Positions 21,466 through 31,172 of a stretch of DNA of 64,000 nt are shown here, one piece after another. This stretch comes from Maribacter halichondriae (GTDB taxonomy: Bacteria > Bacteroidota > Bacteroidia > Flavobacteriales > Flavobacteriaceae). The DNA lies in assembly GCF_027474825.1 (NCBI RefSeq), contig NZ_CP107030.1, positions 1 to 64,000 of the forward strand, given 5' to 3'. Numbering within the stretch: the first letter of the stretch is position 1; each line of letters begins with the position of its first letter. The notes under the pieces were generated by a model. It worked only from the letters and a program-made list of their open reading frames with translations, was not told the DNA's origin and ran no database searches. Made by a program: the position numbers and the translations under genes.

Positions 21466-22836
21466 TGCGTTCATAAAATCATCCAGAGTATCTAGCGCGT
21501 AGGTTTTTTGGTCTCCTTTGGCCATATTCTTGACCACAAAGGAATTCTTGGCCAATTCTTCAGCCCCTATCAAAATCACGTAGGGAACATTTCGATTGTT
21601 GGCATATTTGAATTGTTTCTGGATTTTGGCTTCCGAAGGATATAAATCTGCCTTTATTCCGTTTTCGCGCAAAAAAGTAATCAATTTCAAGCATGCCAAT
21701 GCTTCCTTTTCTCCAAAGTTAAGGCATAGAACGTCCAAAGATTGGTCTATAGCTTCGGGGAAAAGTCCTAATTCTTCTAAAACTAAATAGATTCTATCGA
21801 GCCCGAAAGAAATACCGACTCCGCTCACGTCTTTTAAACCAAATATTCCTGTAAGGTCATCGTAGCGGCCACCTCCACCTATGGAGCTCATATCGACATT
21901 TTCGGGAGCGCCAACTTCAAAAATGGCTCCTGTATAATAGTTCAACCCGCGGGCTAAGGTTACATCAATGGAAAGTTTGGCGGATTTCAAACCTAGCCTT
22001 TCAATGGTTTCCACAATAAATCTCAATTCTTCAACCCCTTTACCACCTTCTTCAGAACCGTTCAGTATATATTTCAAGGCATCCAATTGCTCTAGATTAC
22101 TTCCTGAAAGGAAAAATAATGGTGCTACTTTCTCAATGGATTCGAGTGAAAGGCCTTTTTCCTGCATTTCCTTTTTGACTCCTTCCACACCTATTTTATC
22201 CAACTTATCAAGAGCGACGGTGAAATCTACCAACAAATGTTTTGCACCTATGAATTCAGCAATTCCGGAAAGTATTTTACGGTTATTCAGTTTAATGGTT
22301 ACGCCCTCAAGCTTCAAATCGGAAAAAACAGCATCATATAATTGAATAAGTTCTACCTCCTGCAGTAATGAATTGGCCCCGACTACATCGGCATCACACT
22401 GATAGAACTCTCGAAAACGGCCTTTTTGTGGCCTATCGGCACGCCAAACCGGTTGAATTTGATACCGCTTAAAAGGAAAATCGATTTCATTTTGGTGCAT
22501 GACCACATAGCGTGCGAAAGGCACCGTCAAATCGTAGCGTAGCGCTTTTTCCGTAATCTTTGGGCCGAGAGAACTACTGCTTTTCGAACTATAGGTAAAG
22601 TCATCTACTTTGCTAATAAAATCCCCAGAATTGAGGATCTTAAAAATAAGACGATCTCCCTCATCCCCGTATTTGCCCAAAAGGGTTTCGGAATTTTCAA
22701 AAGAAGGGGTTTCTATGGGCTGAAAACCAAAGGTCCGAAAGTGTTTTTTGACAATGTCGATGATGTAGTTGCGCTTTGCGACCTCCGAAGGTGAAAAATC
22801 TCTTGTGCCTTTAGGTATACTTGGTTTCTGAGCCAT
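21460..22836 (-). CDS. hisS: Histidine--tRNA ligase
   Basis: Class II aminoacyl-tRNA synthetase charging tRNA-His. The 458-residue protein has motif 1 region IPKGTRDFSPSEVAKRN, motif 2 (FRAD-like VWRADRPQKGRFREFYQCDAD), the histidine A/B region LARGLNYYTGAIFEV and motif 3 GVGISFGLDRIYLVL. A C-terminal anticodon-binding domain completes it. The length is standard for bacteria. Confidence 0.97.
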   Translation of the reverse strand: MAQKPSIPKGTRDFSPSEVAKRNYIIDIVKKHFRTFGFQPIETPSFENSETLLGKYGDEGDRLIFKILNSGDFISKVDDFTYSSKSSSSLGPKITEKALRYDLTVPFARYVVMHQNEIDFPFKRYQIQPVWRADRPQKGRFREFYQCDADVVGANSLLQEVELIQLYDAVFSDLKLEGVTIKLNNRKILSGIAEFIGAKHLLVDFTVALDKLDKIGVEGVKKEMQEKGLSLESIEKVAPLFFLSGSNLEQLDALKYILNGSEEGGKGVEELRFIVETIERLGLKSAKLSIDVTLARGLNYYTGAIFEVGAPENVDMSSIGGGGRYDDLTGIFGLKDVSGVGISFGLDRIYLVLEELGLFPEAIDQSLDVLCLNFGEKEALACLKLITFLRENGIKADLYPSEAKIQKQFKYANNRNVPYVILIGAEELAKNSFVVKNMAKGDQKTYALDTLDDFMNAL

Positions 22837-22931
22837 TTGGTTTACTTATTCTGCAAATATAGTCCTCCCCTCGCTCCCTTCCAAAAGAGTAGAAGTCTCA
22901 TTATGTTCACAAAGGATTCTCTCTTTAAGGG

Positions 22932-23408
22932 CTAGATGACATCTATCATACCCTCAAACCATCGATATAAATCACCTTTTGTGATGACCGCCCCTTGTTG
23001 AATTAATTTGAACTTATCCAAGTTCGAGTCATCGGAATAGGCCTTTGAAGCCGTGAGATATTCCACAAAATCGGATTGCCAGTTCTTTTTGAACCAATCA
23101 AAGCCTATTTTGGTCGTCAAGTCAACATCCGGATTCATGACCTTTACGGAAATCAATTTCATTTCTTTTTCAGCACAGTGAAAAAGATGCATGTGCGATT
23201 TCGAAATATTTTCCAGATACGAAACCTTAGTCAGTACACCTTCCCAGATAAGGTCACTAAAAACATCAAGCTCGTCTTCCGCTACGGAAGGCTTTTCTTC
23301 TTTTAGTCTAGACCATTCATCAGCGGTAATCGATTGTGTGGCCAAAAAATTGATGAACTCAGGGTGGAGTTCCTCCAGTTGTTGTTTTGTAAGTCTTGTA
23401 TATTTCAA
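22932..23408 (-). CDS. DUF6495 family conserved protein
   Basis: A 158-residue soluble protein of the flavobacterial DUF6495 family, with YTRLTKQQLEELHPEFINFLA at the start, WEGVLTKVSYLENISKSHMHLF in the middle and DLYRWFEGMI at the end. No catalytic motif is recognisable and function is unknown. It sits alone between hisS and the rpsF operon. Confidence 0.78.
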   Translation of the reverse strand: MKYTRLTKQQLEELHPEFINFLATQSITADEWSRLKEEKPSVAEDELDVFSDLIWEGVLTKVSYLENISKSHMHLFHCAEKEMKLISVKVMNPDVDLTTKIGFDWFKKNWQSDFVEYLTASKAYSDDSNLDKFKLIQQGAVITKGDLYRWFEGMIDVI

Positions 23409-23529
23409 TTTCGAAAAGTTATTAACACTTTAGGACGTAGTTCGAATGTTAAATTAAGGTTACGAAAACACGGCTCACTGGTTATCAATCAGTTGTGTAA
23501 GGTTTTTCATTCTAGTATAGCGGAAACAA

Positions 23530-23573
23530 ATAAAAAACCGCCCGCTCAACAACTTGTGAACCGGCGGTTTTCA
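23530..23573 (-). terminator. Terminator of the rpsF-rpsR-rplI operon
   Basis: Stem AACCGCC / GGCGGTT; on the minus strand it is followed by a T6 run, directly after the rplI stop. Confidence 0.85.
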
Positions 23574-23587
23574 GAAATACTTTACTA

Positions 23588-24040
23588 TTATTTTGCCTCT
23601 GCGATCACTTCGAAAGGAAAGTCGACTACAACATCACGATGTAGACGAATCTGCGCGTTGTAAGGCCCTGTTCTCTTGACGGAACCACCTTGAATGCCGA
23701 TGAATTTCTTATCGATCTCATGGCCTTCTTTTGCTATGGCAGCTGCTAAATCAATGGTAGTAACAGAGCCGAAAAGTTTATCACCGGCACCGGTCTTGGC
23801 GGCAATCTTCAATTCAAGCGCCTTTAAGGCGTCTGCTGTTTTATTTGCGGCATCAATGATTTTCTTCTCTTTGTGAGCGCGTTGCTTCAAATTTTCCGCC
23901 AATACTTTTTTGGCCGAAGGAGTTGCCAATGCAGCCAACCCTTGAGGAATAAGGAAATTTCTTCCATATCCGTTTTTCACGCTTACCAAATCGTCTTTAA
24001 ACCCTAGGTTTTCAACGTCTTCTTTTAATATAAGTTCCAT
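23588..24040 (-). CDS. rplI: 50S ribosomal protein L9
   Basis: L9 binds 23S rRNA and helps keep reading frame. The 150-residue protein begins MELILKEDVENLGFKDD and has the signature KNGYGRNFLIPQGLA; the C-terminal domain follows a long helix. It is the last gene of the rpsF-rpsR-rplI operon, 12 bases after rpsR, and is followed by a terminator. Confidence 0.97.
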   Translation of the reverse strand: MELILKEDVENLGFKDDLVSVKNGYGRNFLIPQGLAALATPSAKKVLAENLKQRAHKEKKIIDAANKTADALKALELKIAAKTGAGDKLFGSVTTIDLAAAIAKEGHEIDKKFIGIQGGSVKRTGPYNAQIRLHRDVVVDFPFEVIAEAK

Positions 24041-24052
24041 GGTGCGTTTCTT

Positions 24053-24349
24053 TTATTTTAATAAATCTCCAACATACGGCATTAGCGCCAAATGACGTGC
24101 TCTTTTGACTGCTTGTGCTACTTTTCTTTGATATTTCAAAGAAGTACCGGTGAGTCTTCTTGGTAATAATTTACCTTGTTCATTGACCAATTTCATCAAA
24201 AAATCAGGGTCTTTATAATCGATATATTTGATACCTGATTTTTTGAAACGACAATACTTCTTTTTCGTGTTGGTCTCTATGTTCAGAGGAGTAAGATATC
24301 TGATATCCCCATCCTTTTTACCTTTTGCTTGTTGTTGTAATGTTGCCAT
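24053..24349 (-). CDS. rpsR: 30S ribosomal protein S18
   Basis: S18 partners S6 on the 30S platform. At 98 aa, it has a lysine-rich N-terminus, then [40 protein letters not shown] and [13 protein letters not shown], all family hallmarks. It lies 4 bases after rpsF. Confidence 0.98.
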   Translation of the reverse strand: MATLQQQAKGKKDGDIRYLTPLNIETNTKKKYCRFKKSGIKYIDYKDPDFLMKLVNEQGKLLPRRLTGTSLKYQRKVAQAVKRARHLALMPYVGDLLK

Positions 24350-24353
24350 AATA

Positions 24354-24695
24354 CTAAGCTTTAGCCGTTTTTAACCTTGATCTTCTTCTTTCTGCCCATT
24401 CAATAGCGTGCTTATCCAACCTTACGGTCAAAAATCGCATGATTCGCTCATCTCTTTTGAACTCTTGTTCATAGGGAGTAATCGCTTCACCTGGAGCAGT
24501 AAACTCGAACAAATGGTAAAAACCACTTTTTTTGTGTTGGATGGGATAGGCCAATTTCTTTAGCCCCCAATTCTCTTTGGAGACCATCTTGGCCCCATTC
24601 TTAATTAAGAAATCTTCGAATTTCTTAACTGTTTCCGCTATCTGATCATCAGAAAGCACGGGATTCAAAATGAAAACAGTTTCGTAATGGTTCAT
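24354..24695 (-). CDS. rpsF: 30S ribosomal protein S6
   Basis: S6 (113 aa) begins [18 protein letters not shown] and has [20 protein letters not shown] and a conserved [14 protein letters not shown]. It is first in the rpsF-rpsR-rplI operon and is driven by a promoter 24 bases upstream. In other bacteria the S6:S18 complex binds its own leader; here the leader is too short (about 15-20 bases) for that element. Confidence 0.98.
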   Translation of the reverse strand: MNHYETVFILNPVLSDDQIAETVKKFEDFLIKNGAKMVSKENWGLKKLAYPIQHKKSGFYHLFEFTAPGEAITPYEQEFKRDERIMRFLTVRLDKHAIEWAERRRSRLKTAKA

Positions 24696-24718
24696 AAATA
24701 TGTATATTTTAAGGAGCG

Positions 24719-24749
24719 CAAAAATAAGAATATTTACGACACTTCACAA
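24719..24749 (-). promoter_or_regulatory. Bacteroidota-type promoter of the rpsF operon
   Basis: On the minus strand TTG (24749-24747) and TATTTTTG (24726-24719) are separated by 20 bases, a full match to the Bacteroidota promoter. Transcription would start about 15-18 bases before the rpsF ATG. Confidence 0.75.
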
Positions 24750-24930
24750 GAAAACGGAAATTTCTTCGTTATAGCTAGGAACAATCATAAAAATTGAACT
24801 TAACCAAATCTTAACCTATGGTCATCTACCATTTACACAGGAAACCGTGCAATGTTTACAACTTTTGTTGTAGTTGAGCGGCTTTTTTCGGTAATTTGTC
24901 GATGATTTAACCCCACAAATCAACCCTTTT

Positions 24931-25623
24931 ATGAAATTAAGAAGTATTATTGTTGACGACTCGTCCATGCAACGTATGGCGGTCGCGAAACTGGTCAACA
25001 ACCACCCAAATCTAGCTATGGTGGCCGAGTACAGCAATGCGATCGAAGCGAAAAACGGCATTAAGAACAATGAGATCGATCTTATCTTTTTAGATGTTGA
25101 AATGCCAATTATCAATGGATTTGACCTACTCGAGTCCCTTGAAAACAGCCCTCAGGTAATCTTGATTACCGGTAAGCCCGATTATGCACTCAAAGCTTTT
25201 GACTACGACGTTACGGATTATCTTCACAAGCCTATTACCATGGCCCGTTTTGATGCCTCTGTGAAACGTGCGGTAGCCAAATACGAGCAGATGCACAAGG
25301 TGAACGAAGATGAAGAGCATATCTTCGTTAAGAGCAACCTTAAAAAGCGTAAGGTTATCCTTAATGATATCAAATGGATAGAAGCATTGGGAGATTATAT
25401 CAAATTGGTGACCGATGAAGCCAATATCGTTATCTTATCCACAATGAAGTCTTTCGAAAAGCAATTGCCAGAGGAGAAATTCCTACGCATCCACAAATCC
25501 TACATCATCAATTTGGAAAAAGTGGAAAAATTCAACAGTAAGAATGTTGAAGTGAGCGGAAGATCCATTCCTTTAAGTAGAAATAAAAAGACAGAACTGG
25601 CGGAAGCGTTGAGCAACGTCTAG
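24931..25623 (+). CDS. LytTR family DNA-binding response regulator
   Basis: A two-component regulator of 230 aa: receiver domain (about 1-118) with acidic pocket D9-D10, phosphoacceptor D55 in LIFLDVEMP and lysine in DYLHKPIT, then a LytTR DNA-binding domain (about 130-230) with IKWIEALGDYIKL and FLRIHKSYIINL. LytTR regulators usually pair with membrane-bound histidine kinases of the LytS/YehU type; none is adjacent, so it is an orphan in this window. A terminator follows. Confidence 0.93.
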   Translation: MKLRSIIVDDSSMQRMAVAKLVNNHPNLAMVAEYSNAIEAKNGIKNNEIDLIFLDVEMPIINGFDLLESLENSPQVILITGKPDYALKAFDYDVTDYLHKPITMARFDASVKRAVAKYEQMHKVNEDEEHIFVKSNLKKRKVILNDIKWIEALGDYIKLVTDEANIVILSTMKSFEKQLPEEKFLRIHKSYIINLEKVEKFNSKNVEVSGRSIPLSRNKKTELAEALSNV

Positions 25624-25642
25624 AACTGTACACTTTTGATAT

Positions 25643-25680
25643 AAAATCGCTGTTTTCGAAATGAAGGCAGCGATTTTTTT
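25643..25680 (+). terminator. Rho-independent terminator after the LytTR regulator
   Basis: AAATCGCTG pairs with CAGCGATTT, followed by T-rich sequence, 20 bases after the stop. Confidence 0.88.
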
Positions 25681-25695
25681 GAAGAAAACCTATTC

Positions 25696-25760
25696 GGTAC
25701 GAGGTACGAGGTACGAGGTACGAGGTACGAGGTACGAGGTACGAGGTACGAGGTACGAGG
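25696..25760. repeat. Tandem heptamer array, unit GGTACGA, about 9.3 copies
   Basis: Perfect head-to-tail copies of a 7-base unit occupy 65 bases between the LytTR terminator and the priA stop. The same motif appears twice inside the cobalamin riboswitch near 55540. Function is unknown; it lies between convergent genes. The copy number may be variable or misassembled. Confidence 0.95.
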
Positions 25761-25823
25761 TTTAAGAAAGCAAATTACAAACTAGTAAGCCATCAACTTT
25801 TTCCGCCGAGATGGTACAGTTTT

Positions 25824-25879
25824 GAGTTTGAATTTTGTATTTGTATTTGAACTTGCACTTGAATTTGAATTTGAATTTG
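25824..25879. repeat. Degenerate hexamer array, unit TTTGAA
   Basis: Successive TTTGAG, TTTGTA, TTTGAA, CTTGCA, CTTGAA and TTTGAA units run up to the priA stop codon. A similar TTGAAC-type run occurs at 44344-44380, also about 55-65 bases after a heptamer array. Confidence 0.8.
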
Positions 25880-28336
25880 TCAAATATGATCCACATTAAA
25901 AATCACACGAACGCTGCGGTAATATGAAATCGCGTTAAAGGATTTTTCAATCCTTTTTATTTGGTTCTTGGTCTTCACAATGGATTCTTCTAAATGCATT
26001 TTAACGATGATGTTCTTAATGTATTGATTTCGGATACGTGCCACGGGCGGGTATTCAGGACCTAACACGCCACTACCCAGTACATTTCGCAAAGACTGTG
26101 CGAACCAATCGGTGGCTTCGTTCAACTTGTTGTATTCCTTATGCTTGAAAGTTATTTTAATAATCCGATTGACCGGAGGATATTTGAACTGTTCCCGTTC
26201 ATAGATTTGATCTTTGTACATGCCATTGAAATCCCCTGTGGTGACTTGTTTTAATATTTGATGATATGGATTATAAGATTGTATGATTACTTTTCCACGC
26301 TTTTTGGTTCTTCCTGCCCTGCCCGATACTTGCGTCAATAACTGAAAACTTCGTTCATGCGCACGATAATCAGGAAAATTTAGTAGGGCATCGGCATTCA
26401 TGATTCCCACAAGTCCCACATTTCGGAAATCTAACCCCTTGGTCAACATTTGAGTACCTACGAGAATATCAAGTTCCTGTTGTTCGAAAGCTGTAATTAT
26501 CTTTTCATACCCATGTTTTCCGCGGGTGGTATCCAGATCCATTCGGCCAACTTTTGCTGCGGGAAACAATTTGTGTAACTCTTGTTCTACCTGCTCGGTA
26601 CCAAAACCTTTCGTGTCCAATGTAGGGCGTCCGCAGGCCAGACAGCTTTCTTGCAAAGCCATATGATGGCCACAATAATGGCAGCGTAATTGTTTTTTGT
26701 ATTGATGGTAGGTCAGGCTTACATCGCAATTCGGACACTGCGGGGAGTGCCCACAGGTAGTGCATTCGACGATTGGAGCATATCCCCTACGATTTTGGAA
26801 AAGTATTATTTGTTCCCCTAAACTTAGACTATCCTGAATTTCTTCAAGCAGGCGTTCCGAAAAATGTCCCTTCATTCTTCGTTTTCGAATCTGTTCCTTC
26901 AAATCAACCAATTCCATTTCTGGCATTAAAACATTGCCGTACCGTCGGTCAATTCGTGCATATCCATATTTATCGTTCTGTACATTGTGAAAGGTTTCTA
27001 CACTTGGCGTTGCCGAACCTAAAAGAATATTGCAATCGTGCAGTTTTGAAAGAACAATGGCCGCATCACGCGCGTGATATCTCGGCGCCGGATCGAATTG
27101 CTTGAACGAACCCTCGTGTTCTTCGTCTACAATAATCAATCCCAAATCGGAATAAGGTAGAAAAAGTGCCGAGCGTGCACCTATGACGATTTGCGCTTTT
27201 GGCCTTTTATGAAGCACATTGTTCCAGACCTCTACCCTTTCGTTGATACTATATTTGGAATGATAGACCGATATTTTCTCTCCAAAATATTCCTGTAGTC
27301 TGGTTATCAATTGTGTGGTCAATGCAATCTCGGGCAATAAATACAAAGCCTGTTTGTTGGTCTTTATGCAGTTTTCAATTAGTTCGACATAGACTTCTGT
27401 CTTTCCTGAGGAAGTAACGCCATGCAACAATGTAACTTTTCGATTTTCAAAATTTTGTAGAATATCGCCTAAAGCGGTTTCCTGCTGCTCGTTCAATAGT
27501 TTAAGTTCTTCGTTATCGTCCGCCCCCTCATAGGATACCCGATCGATACGAATGAAATATTCCTCCAAAATTTCTTTGTCGACCAACGATTTGATTACCG
27601 TTTTTGAGCCTCCGCTCGCCCGCTCCAATTCGTTGATCTTTATTGGTTTCTTCGATTCGGCCTGTAATTGGAACAAAGCCAAAACAACTTGGCTCTGTTT
27701 CGGTGCCCTAGACAACGTTTCCAATAAAACTTCCAATTTTTCTTCGGATAGGTATTCTTTTCCCAATTTTACATAACGCACCAATTTGGGCCGGTACTGT
27801 TCATAAATTTCTTCCTTCAATAAAATCACATTTTTATCAAGCAATCGATTCAGTACCGGTAAGATATTCCTACGCTCAATAATCGCACTGACCTCATGTA
27901 CTTTTAAAGAGGATTGATGCTGCAGTGCCTCATAGACCAAAAATTCATCATCTTTTAAATCGGTCTCGTCTATATTCGATTGTTCGTTCTTAAGGATAAG
28001 CGTTTCACTTTCCAATAAAAAAGCACCCGGTACTGCAGAGCGAAAAACTTCGCCTATGGTACACATATAATAATCAGCTATCCACTGCCAATGCTTTAGC
28101 TGTATTGAGTTGACCAAAGCAGCCTCATCCAAAATTCGATCGATTTCCTTTGCTTCATAGACTTCAGGAGCCGTAGTATGAATCTTGGAAACCAAACCCG
28201 TGTATATCTTCGATTTCCCGAAGGGAACAGCGACTCGCATACCCGGACTCAAAAAAGTAGCCTCATCGCGGGTAACGGTATAGGTAAAGTGTTTTTCTAA
28301 TGGTATTGGTAAAATAACATTGACAAAGTGCTGCAT
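25880..28336 (-). CDS. priA: Primosomal protein N' (replication restart helicase PriA)
   Basis: PriA is the 3'-5' helicase that reloads the replisome at stalled forks. The start at 28336 (MQHFVNVILPIPLEKHFTY) matches the family better than an upstream ATG that would overlap the preceding gene. The protein of about 818 aa has an N-terminal 3'-DNA-binding domain, Walker A GVTSSGKTEVY, DEEHEGSFKQ, a zinc-binding segment with paired CxxC motifs (CTTCGHSPQCPNC, CHYCGHH, CLACGRP) and the helicase C-domain ending in VSGRAGR. It is the last gene of a nadC-yihY-DUF2147-priA operon. Confidence 0.96.
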   Translation of the reverse strand: MQHFVNVILPIPLEKHFTYTVTRDEATFLSPGMRVAVPFGKSKIYTGLVSKIHTTAPEVYEAKEIDRILDEAALVNSIQLKHWQWIADYYMCTIGEVFRSAVPGAFLLESETLILKNEQSNIDETDLKDDEFLVYEALQHQSSLKVHEVSAIIERRNILPVLNRLLDKNVILLKEEIYEQYRPKLVRYVKLGKEYLSEEKLEVLLETLSRAPKQSQVVLALFQLQAESKKPIKINELERASGGSKTVIKSLVDKEILEEYFIRIDRVSYEGADDNEELKLLNEQQETALGDILQNFENRKVTLLHGVTSSGKTEVYVELIENCIKTNKQALYLLPEIALTTQLITRLQEYFGEKISVYHSKYSINERVEVWNNVLHKRPKAQIVIGARSALFLPYSDLGLIIVDEEHEGSFKQFDPAPRYHARDAAIVLSKLHDCNILLGSATPSVETFHNVQNDKYGYARIDRRYGNVLMPEMELVDLKEQIRKRRMKGHFSERLLEEIQDSLSLGEQIILFQNRRGYAPIVECTTCGHSPQCPNCDVSLTYHQYKKQLRCHYCGHHMALQESCLACGRPTLDTKGFGTEQVEQELHKLFPAAKVGRMDLDTTRGKHGYEKIITAFEQQELDILVGTQMLTKGLDFRNVGLVGIMNADALLNFPDYRAHERSFQLLTQVSGRAGRTKKRGKVIIQSYNPYHQILKQVTTGDFNGMYKDQIYEREQFKYPPVNRIIKITFKHKEYNKLNEATDWFAQSLRNVLGSGVLGPEYPPVARIRNQYIKNIIVKMHLEESIVKTKNQIKRIEKSFNAISYYRSVRVIFNVDHI

Positions 28337-28350
28337 AGTTCCATAACCTT

Positions 28351-28779
28351 CTAACTTTCCACCCTGATCCAAGTTTGTGTGCGATAAATAAAGGCCAAAT
28401 AACCACGTACTTTAAGTTCGTCCGAATTATCCGGATTCAGCCATATTTTACAACGGAAAGTCATTGCCTGTTGGGGGTCGAACAACGTATCGCCTTTGTA
28501 AACTCCATCGCCTTTATGTTCGGCACCTTCGATGATGGTCATGCCGATTACCGGTTTGTCCTTTTTATCGCCATCACATTTTGAACATAGGGCGTTCTCT
28601 TTACCTTCCTCCAATATTTCGACTACATGGCCATACATAAGTCCGTCTTTTTCATAGATATCGATGACGGCCTTTGGGTTTCCGGTGCGGTCGTCAATGG
28701 TCTTCCATTTTCCAAAAATACTTTGGGAGGATACCCAACTCGTACCCAACAATACAACTATCAATATGACTTTATTCAT
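28351..28779 (-). CDS. DUF2147 family exported protein
   Basis: A 142-residue secreted protein with a signal peptide (MNKVILIVVLLGTSWVSSQS), then the DUF2147 pattern GKWKTIDDRTGNPKAVIDIYE, CSKCDGDKKDKPVIGM and FRCKIWLNPDNSDELKVRGY. Function is unknown; the family has a lipocalin-like beta fold. It overlaps the upstream YihY gene by 8 bases and is followed by priA. Confidence 0.88.
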   Translation of the reverse strand: MNKVILIVVLLGTSWVSSQSIFGKWKTIDDRTGNPKAVIDIYEKDGLMYGHVVEILEEGKENALCSKCDGDKKDKPVIGMTIIEGAEHKGDGVYKGDTLFDPQQAMTFRCKIWLNPDNSDELKVRGYLAFIYRTQTWIRVES

Positions 28780-29746
28780 TCTCTTGGCCTTGATTATACG
28801 TTTTACGAAGTGAATTCAAGGAGGCGTTCAACTCGAATCCAAGAAGCAATATATTGGAATTTAACCAAATGAACACCATCAAAATTAATAATCCGCCTAA
28901 GGCCCCGTACAACTCATTGTAGCGAGCGAATTTTTCCACATAAATCCCGAAAAGGTATGACGTCAGCATGAACAAAATGGTCGTCATCAGCGCTCCAACG
29001 GAAAAGAATTTGGCTTCTTTGCCCTCGCGCGTTCCAAAATAATAAAGAATAGCGGTAGTAAAATAGGATAACACCGAAAAGAATACAAACTGAACGATTT
29101 TGAGCAAAAAGATATCCTCATTATCCAAGACGACACCATAGACCTTTTCCATAAATTCCCTGTAAAACTGGGCCGTGTAAAATTCAAAATAAAGGAAAGC
29201 GGCCGCCCCAATAATCAATAAAATGGATAATATCAGCCCAATGCCCAACGAATAGAGGTATTGTCTGAAAAAATTACGGGTCAGGTTCACGTGGTATGAA
29301 TTCTCGAACCCACCAAAAATAGCATTGACTCCGTTCGCCATTAAAAATATGGATATCAGAAAAGAAGATGACAACAGCCCTCCGCTCTTTTGATTTTCAA
29401 TTTGCTCGTAAATACCTGTAAAGTACTCACTTGTGGAGTCAGGTAAAAAAGATTCCAAAAACTCTGGGAAACGCGTATCAAAATTTTCGAGGCTGATGTA
29501 GGGTACCAAATAAGGCACCAACGTAATCAAAAAGATTAACAGCGGAAACAAAGCCATAAAAAGACTGAAGGCAATAGCACTAGCTCTTGTGGACAGGGCT
29601 CCCTGCACAATCCCCAAGAAATACATTTCTATTAGATCGTAAAGTGAAAGACCCTCAAAAGCTCGCAGTTTTATTTTTTTTAAAATGTTGGCAATCCATC
29701 CAATGATAGGGATTTTCTCAAGCTTCTCCTCTATTTCTACCGACAT
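28772..29746 (-). CDS. YihY/BrkB family inner-membrane protein
   Basis: A 324-residue integral membrane protein with about six transmembrane segments and the family pattern STRASAIAFSLFMALFPLLIFL near residue 57, and GALGGLLILMVFIWLNSNILLLG at the end. The family was once annotated as ribonuclease BN in error; its role is unresolved. It directly follows nadC on the same strand, with no gap. Confidence 0.9.
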   Translation of the reverse strand: MSVEIEEKLEKIPIIGWIANILKKIKLRAFEGLSLYDLIEMYFLGIVQGALSTRASAIAFSLFMALFPLLIFLITLVPYLVPYISLENFDTRFPEFLESFLPDSTSEYFTGIYEQIENQKSGGLLSSSFLISIFLMANGVNAIFGGFENSYHVNLTRNFFRQYLYSLGIGLILSILLIIGAAAFLYFEFYTAQFYREFMEKVYGVVLDNEDIFLLKIVQFVFFSVLSYFTTAILYYFGTREGKEAKFFSVGALMTTILFMLTSYLFGIYVEKFARYNELYGALGGLLILMVFIWLNSNILLLGFELNASLNSLRKTYNQGQENE

Positions 29747-30603
29747 TTATACCGCTTTTAAGCTTAAGTCCAAATTATATACCGAATGTGTCAAAGCTCC
29801 CGAGGAAATATAATCCACACCACATTCCGCATACTTGCGAATCGTCTTCTCATTGATTCCACCAGAAGATTCGGTCAAACATCTATCCCTGATGAGTTCA
29901 ACGGCCTTACGCGTATCTTCATAGTTAAAGTTATCGATGAGGATGCGATAAATACCCTCAGATTGCAAAATCTCACGGATTTCTTCTAGGTTACGGGCCT
30001 CAACAATAATCTTCAAGTCTCGGTCGGTTTCTTTTAAATATTGCTTGGTCTTCTCAATTGCTTTGGTAATCCCCCCGGCGAAATCGATATGATTGTCCTT
30101 GAGCATTATCATATCGTACAAGGCAAACCTATGATTTTCACCCCTCCTATCTTGACGGCCCATTTTTCAAGGGCCCTGATTCCTGGCGTTGTTTTTCGGG
30201 TATCCAAAATCTTGGTGCCAGTTCCTTCTAACAGTTCCACAAAATGATGGGTCTTGGTTGCAATTGCACTCATGCGCTGCATGGCGTTCAACACCAAACG
30301 TTCAGCTTTTAAGATACTTTGAGAACTTCCTTCCACGTAAAAGGCGATATCTCCATATTTTATTCGTGAACCATCCTTAATATGGACGTCTAAAACTAAA
30401 TTAGCATCCACATACTCAAAAACCTGTCTTGCGAAATCGACACCCGCAAGAATTCCATTGTCTTTGACCAACAATTTAGCCTTCCCTGTCGCACTGGCCG
30501 GAATACAAGCTAAAGAACTGTGGTCTCCATCGCCGACATCTTCTCGTATAGCGTTTCGAATGATGCCACTTATTTCTTCTTGAAACTGGACTTTTGAAAT
30601 CAT
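29747..30603 (-). pseudogene. nadC: Nicotinate-nucleotide pyrophosphorylase (carboxylating), one frameshift
   Basis: NadC makes nicotinate mononucleotide from quinolinate and PRPP in de novo NAD synthesis. The N-terminal half has IREDVGDGDHSSLACIP and TRKTTPGIRALEKWAVKIGG; the C-terminal half resumes with GENHRFALYDMIMLKDNHI and ends VDYISSGALTHSV. They are split at a coding-strand GGGG (CCCC at 30141-30144). One extra G gives a normal protein of about 285 aa. It heads the nadC-yihY-DUF2147-priA operon. Confidence 0.92.
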
Positions 30604-30675
30604 AGATGCGGTATTGATTTACGCTAAATTACTAAAAACAAAGGCCAAAATTCATATGTGATACGCTGAAAGTTC

Positions 30676-30683
30676 TATTTTTG
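30676..30683 (+). promoter_or_regulatory. -7 element immediately before rlmH
   Basis: TATTTTTG matches TAnnTTTG but ends only 4 bases before the rlmH ATG, so a transcript from it would be leaderless or nearly so. No well-spaced TTG upstream. Confidence 0.4.
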
Positions 30684-30687
30684 GAAT

Positions 30688-31161
30688 ATGACGATACGCC
30701 TTCTTGCCATCGGTAAAACTGATAGTCAATCTTTACAAGAATTGATTTCGGAATACGAAAATCGATTAAAGCATTATGTCAAGTTTGAATTGGAAATCGT
30801 TCCGGACCTAAAGAACACCAAAAATTTATCCGAGACCGAACAAAAGGTATTGGAAGGCCAATTAATTCTAAAGAAATTGAATACCTCCGACGTACTGATT
30901 TTGTTGGATGAAAACGGCAAACAACATAGCTCTATCGATTTTGCGAATTATTTGCAGAAAAAGATGAACTCCGGCATCAAGCAACTGGTATTTGTAATCG
31001 GTGGGCCGTATGGGTTTTCCGATGAAGTTTATCAAAGAGCTCAAGGAAAAATCAGTCTTTCAAAAATGACCTTTTCGCATCAAATGGTTCGGCTGTTCGT
31101 TGTGGAGCAAGTTTATCGAGCGTTTACCATTTTAAGAAATGAGCCGTATCATCATCGTTGA
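30688..31161 (+). CDS. rlmH: 23S rRNA (pseudouridine1915-N3)-methyltransferase RlmH
   Basis: A SPOUT methyltransferase that modifies pseudouridine 1915 in helix 69 of 23S rRNA. The 157-residue protein has the expected N-terminus MTIRLLAIGKTD, LILLDENGKQHSSIDFA, the knot FVIGGPYGFSDEVYQRA and the C-terminal FSHQMVRLFVVEQVYRAFTILRNEPYHHR. The length is standard. Confidence 0.97.
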   Translation: MTIRLLAIGKTDSQSLQELISEYENRLKHYVKFELEIVPDLKNTKNLSETEQKVLEGQLILKKLNTSDVLILLDENGKQHSSIDFANYLQKKMNSGIKQLVFVIGGPYGFSDEVYQRAQGKISLSKMTFSHQMVRLFVVEQVYRAFTILRNEPYHHR

Positions 31162-31172
31162 AAAACCGAATT

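Noticed and set aside
25696-25760. Short regular repeats that could suggest a CRISPR array
   Set aside because: Units are 7 bases and directly adjacent with no spacers; no cas genes are near. The same applies to the arrays at 44227 and 60131.
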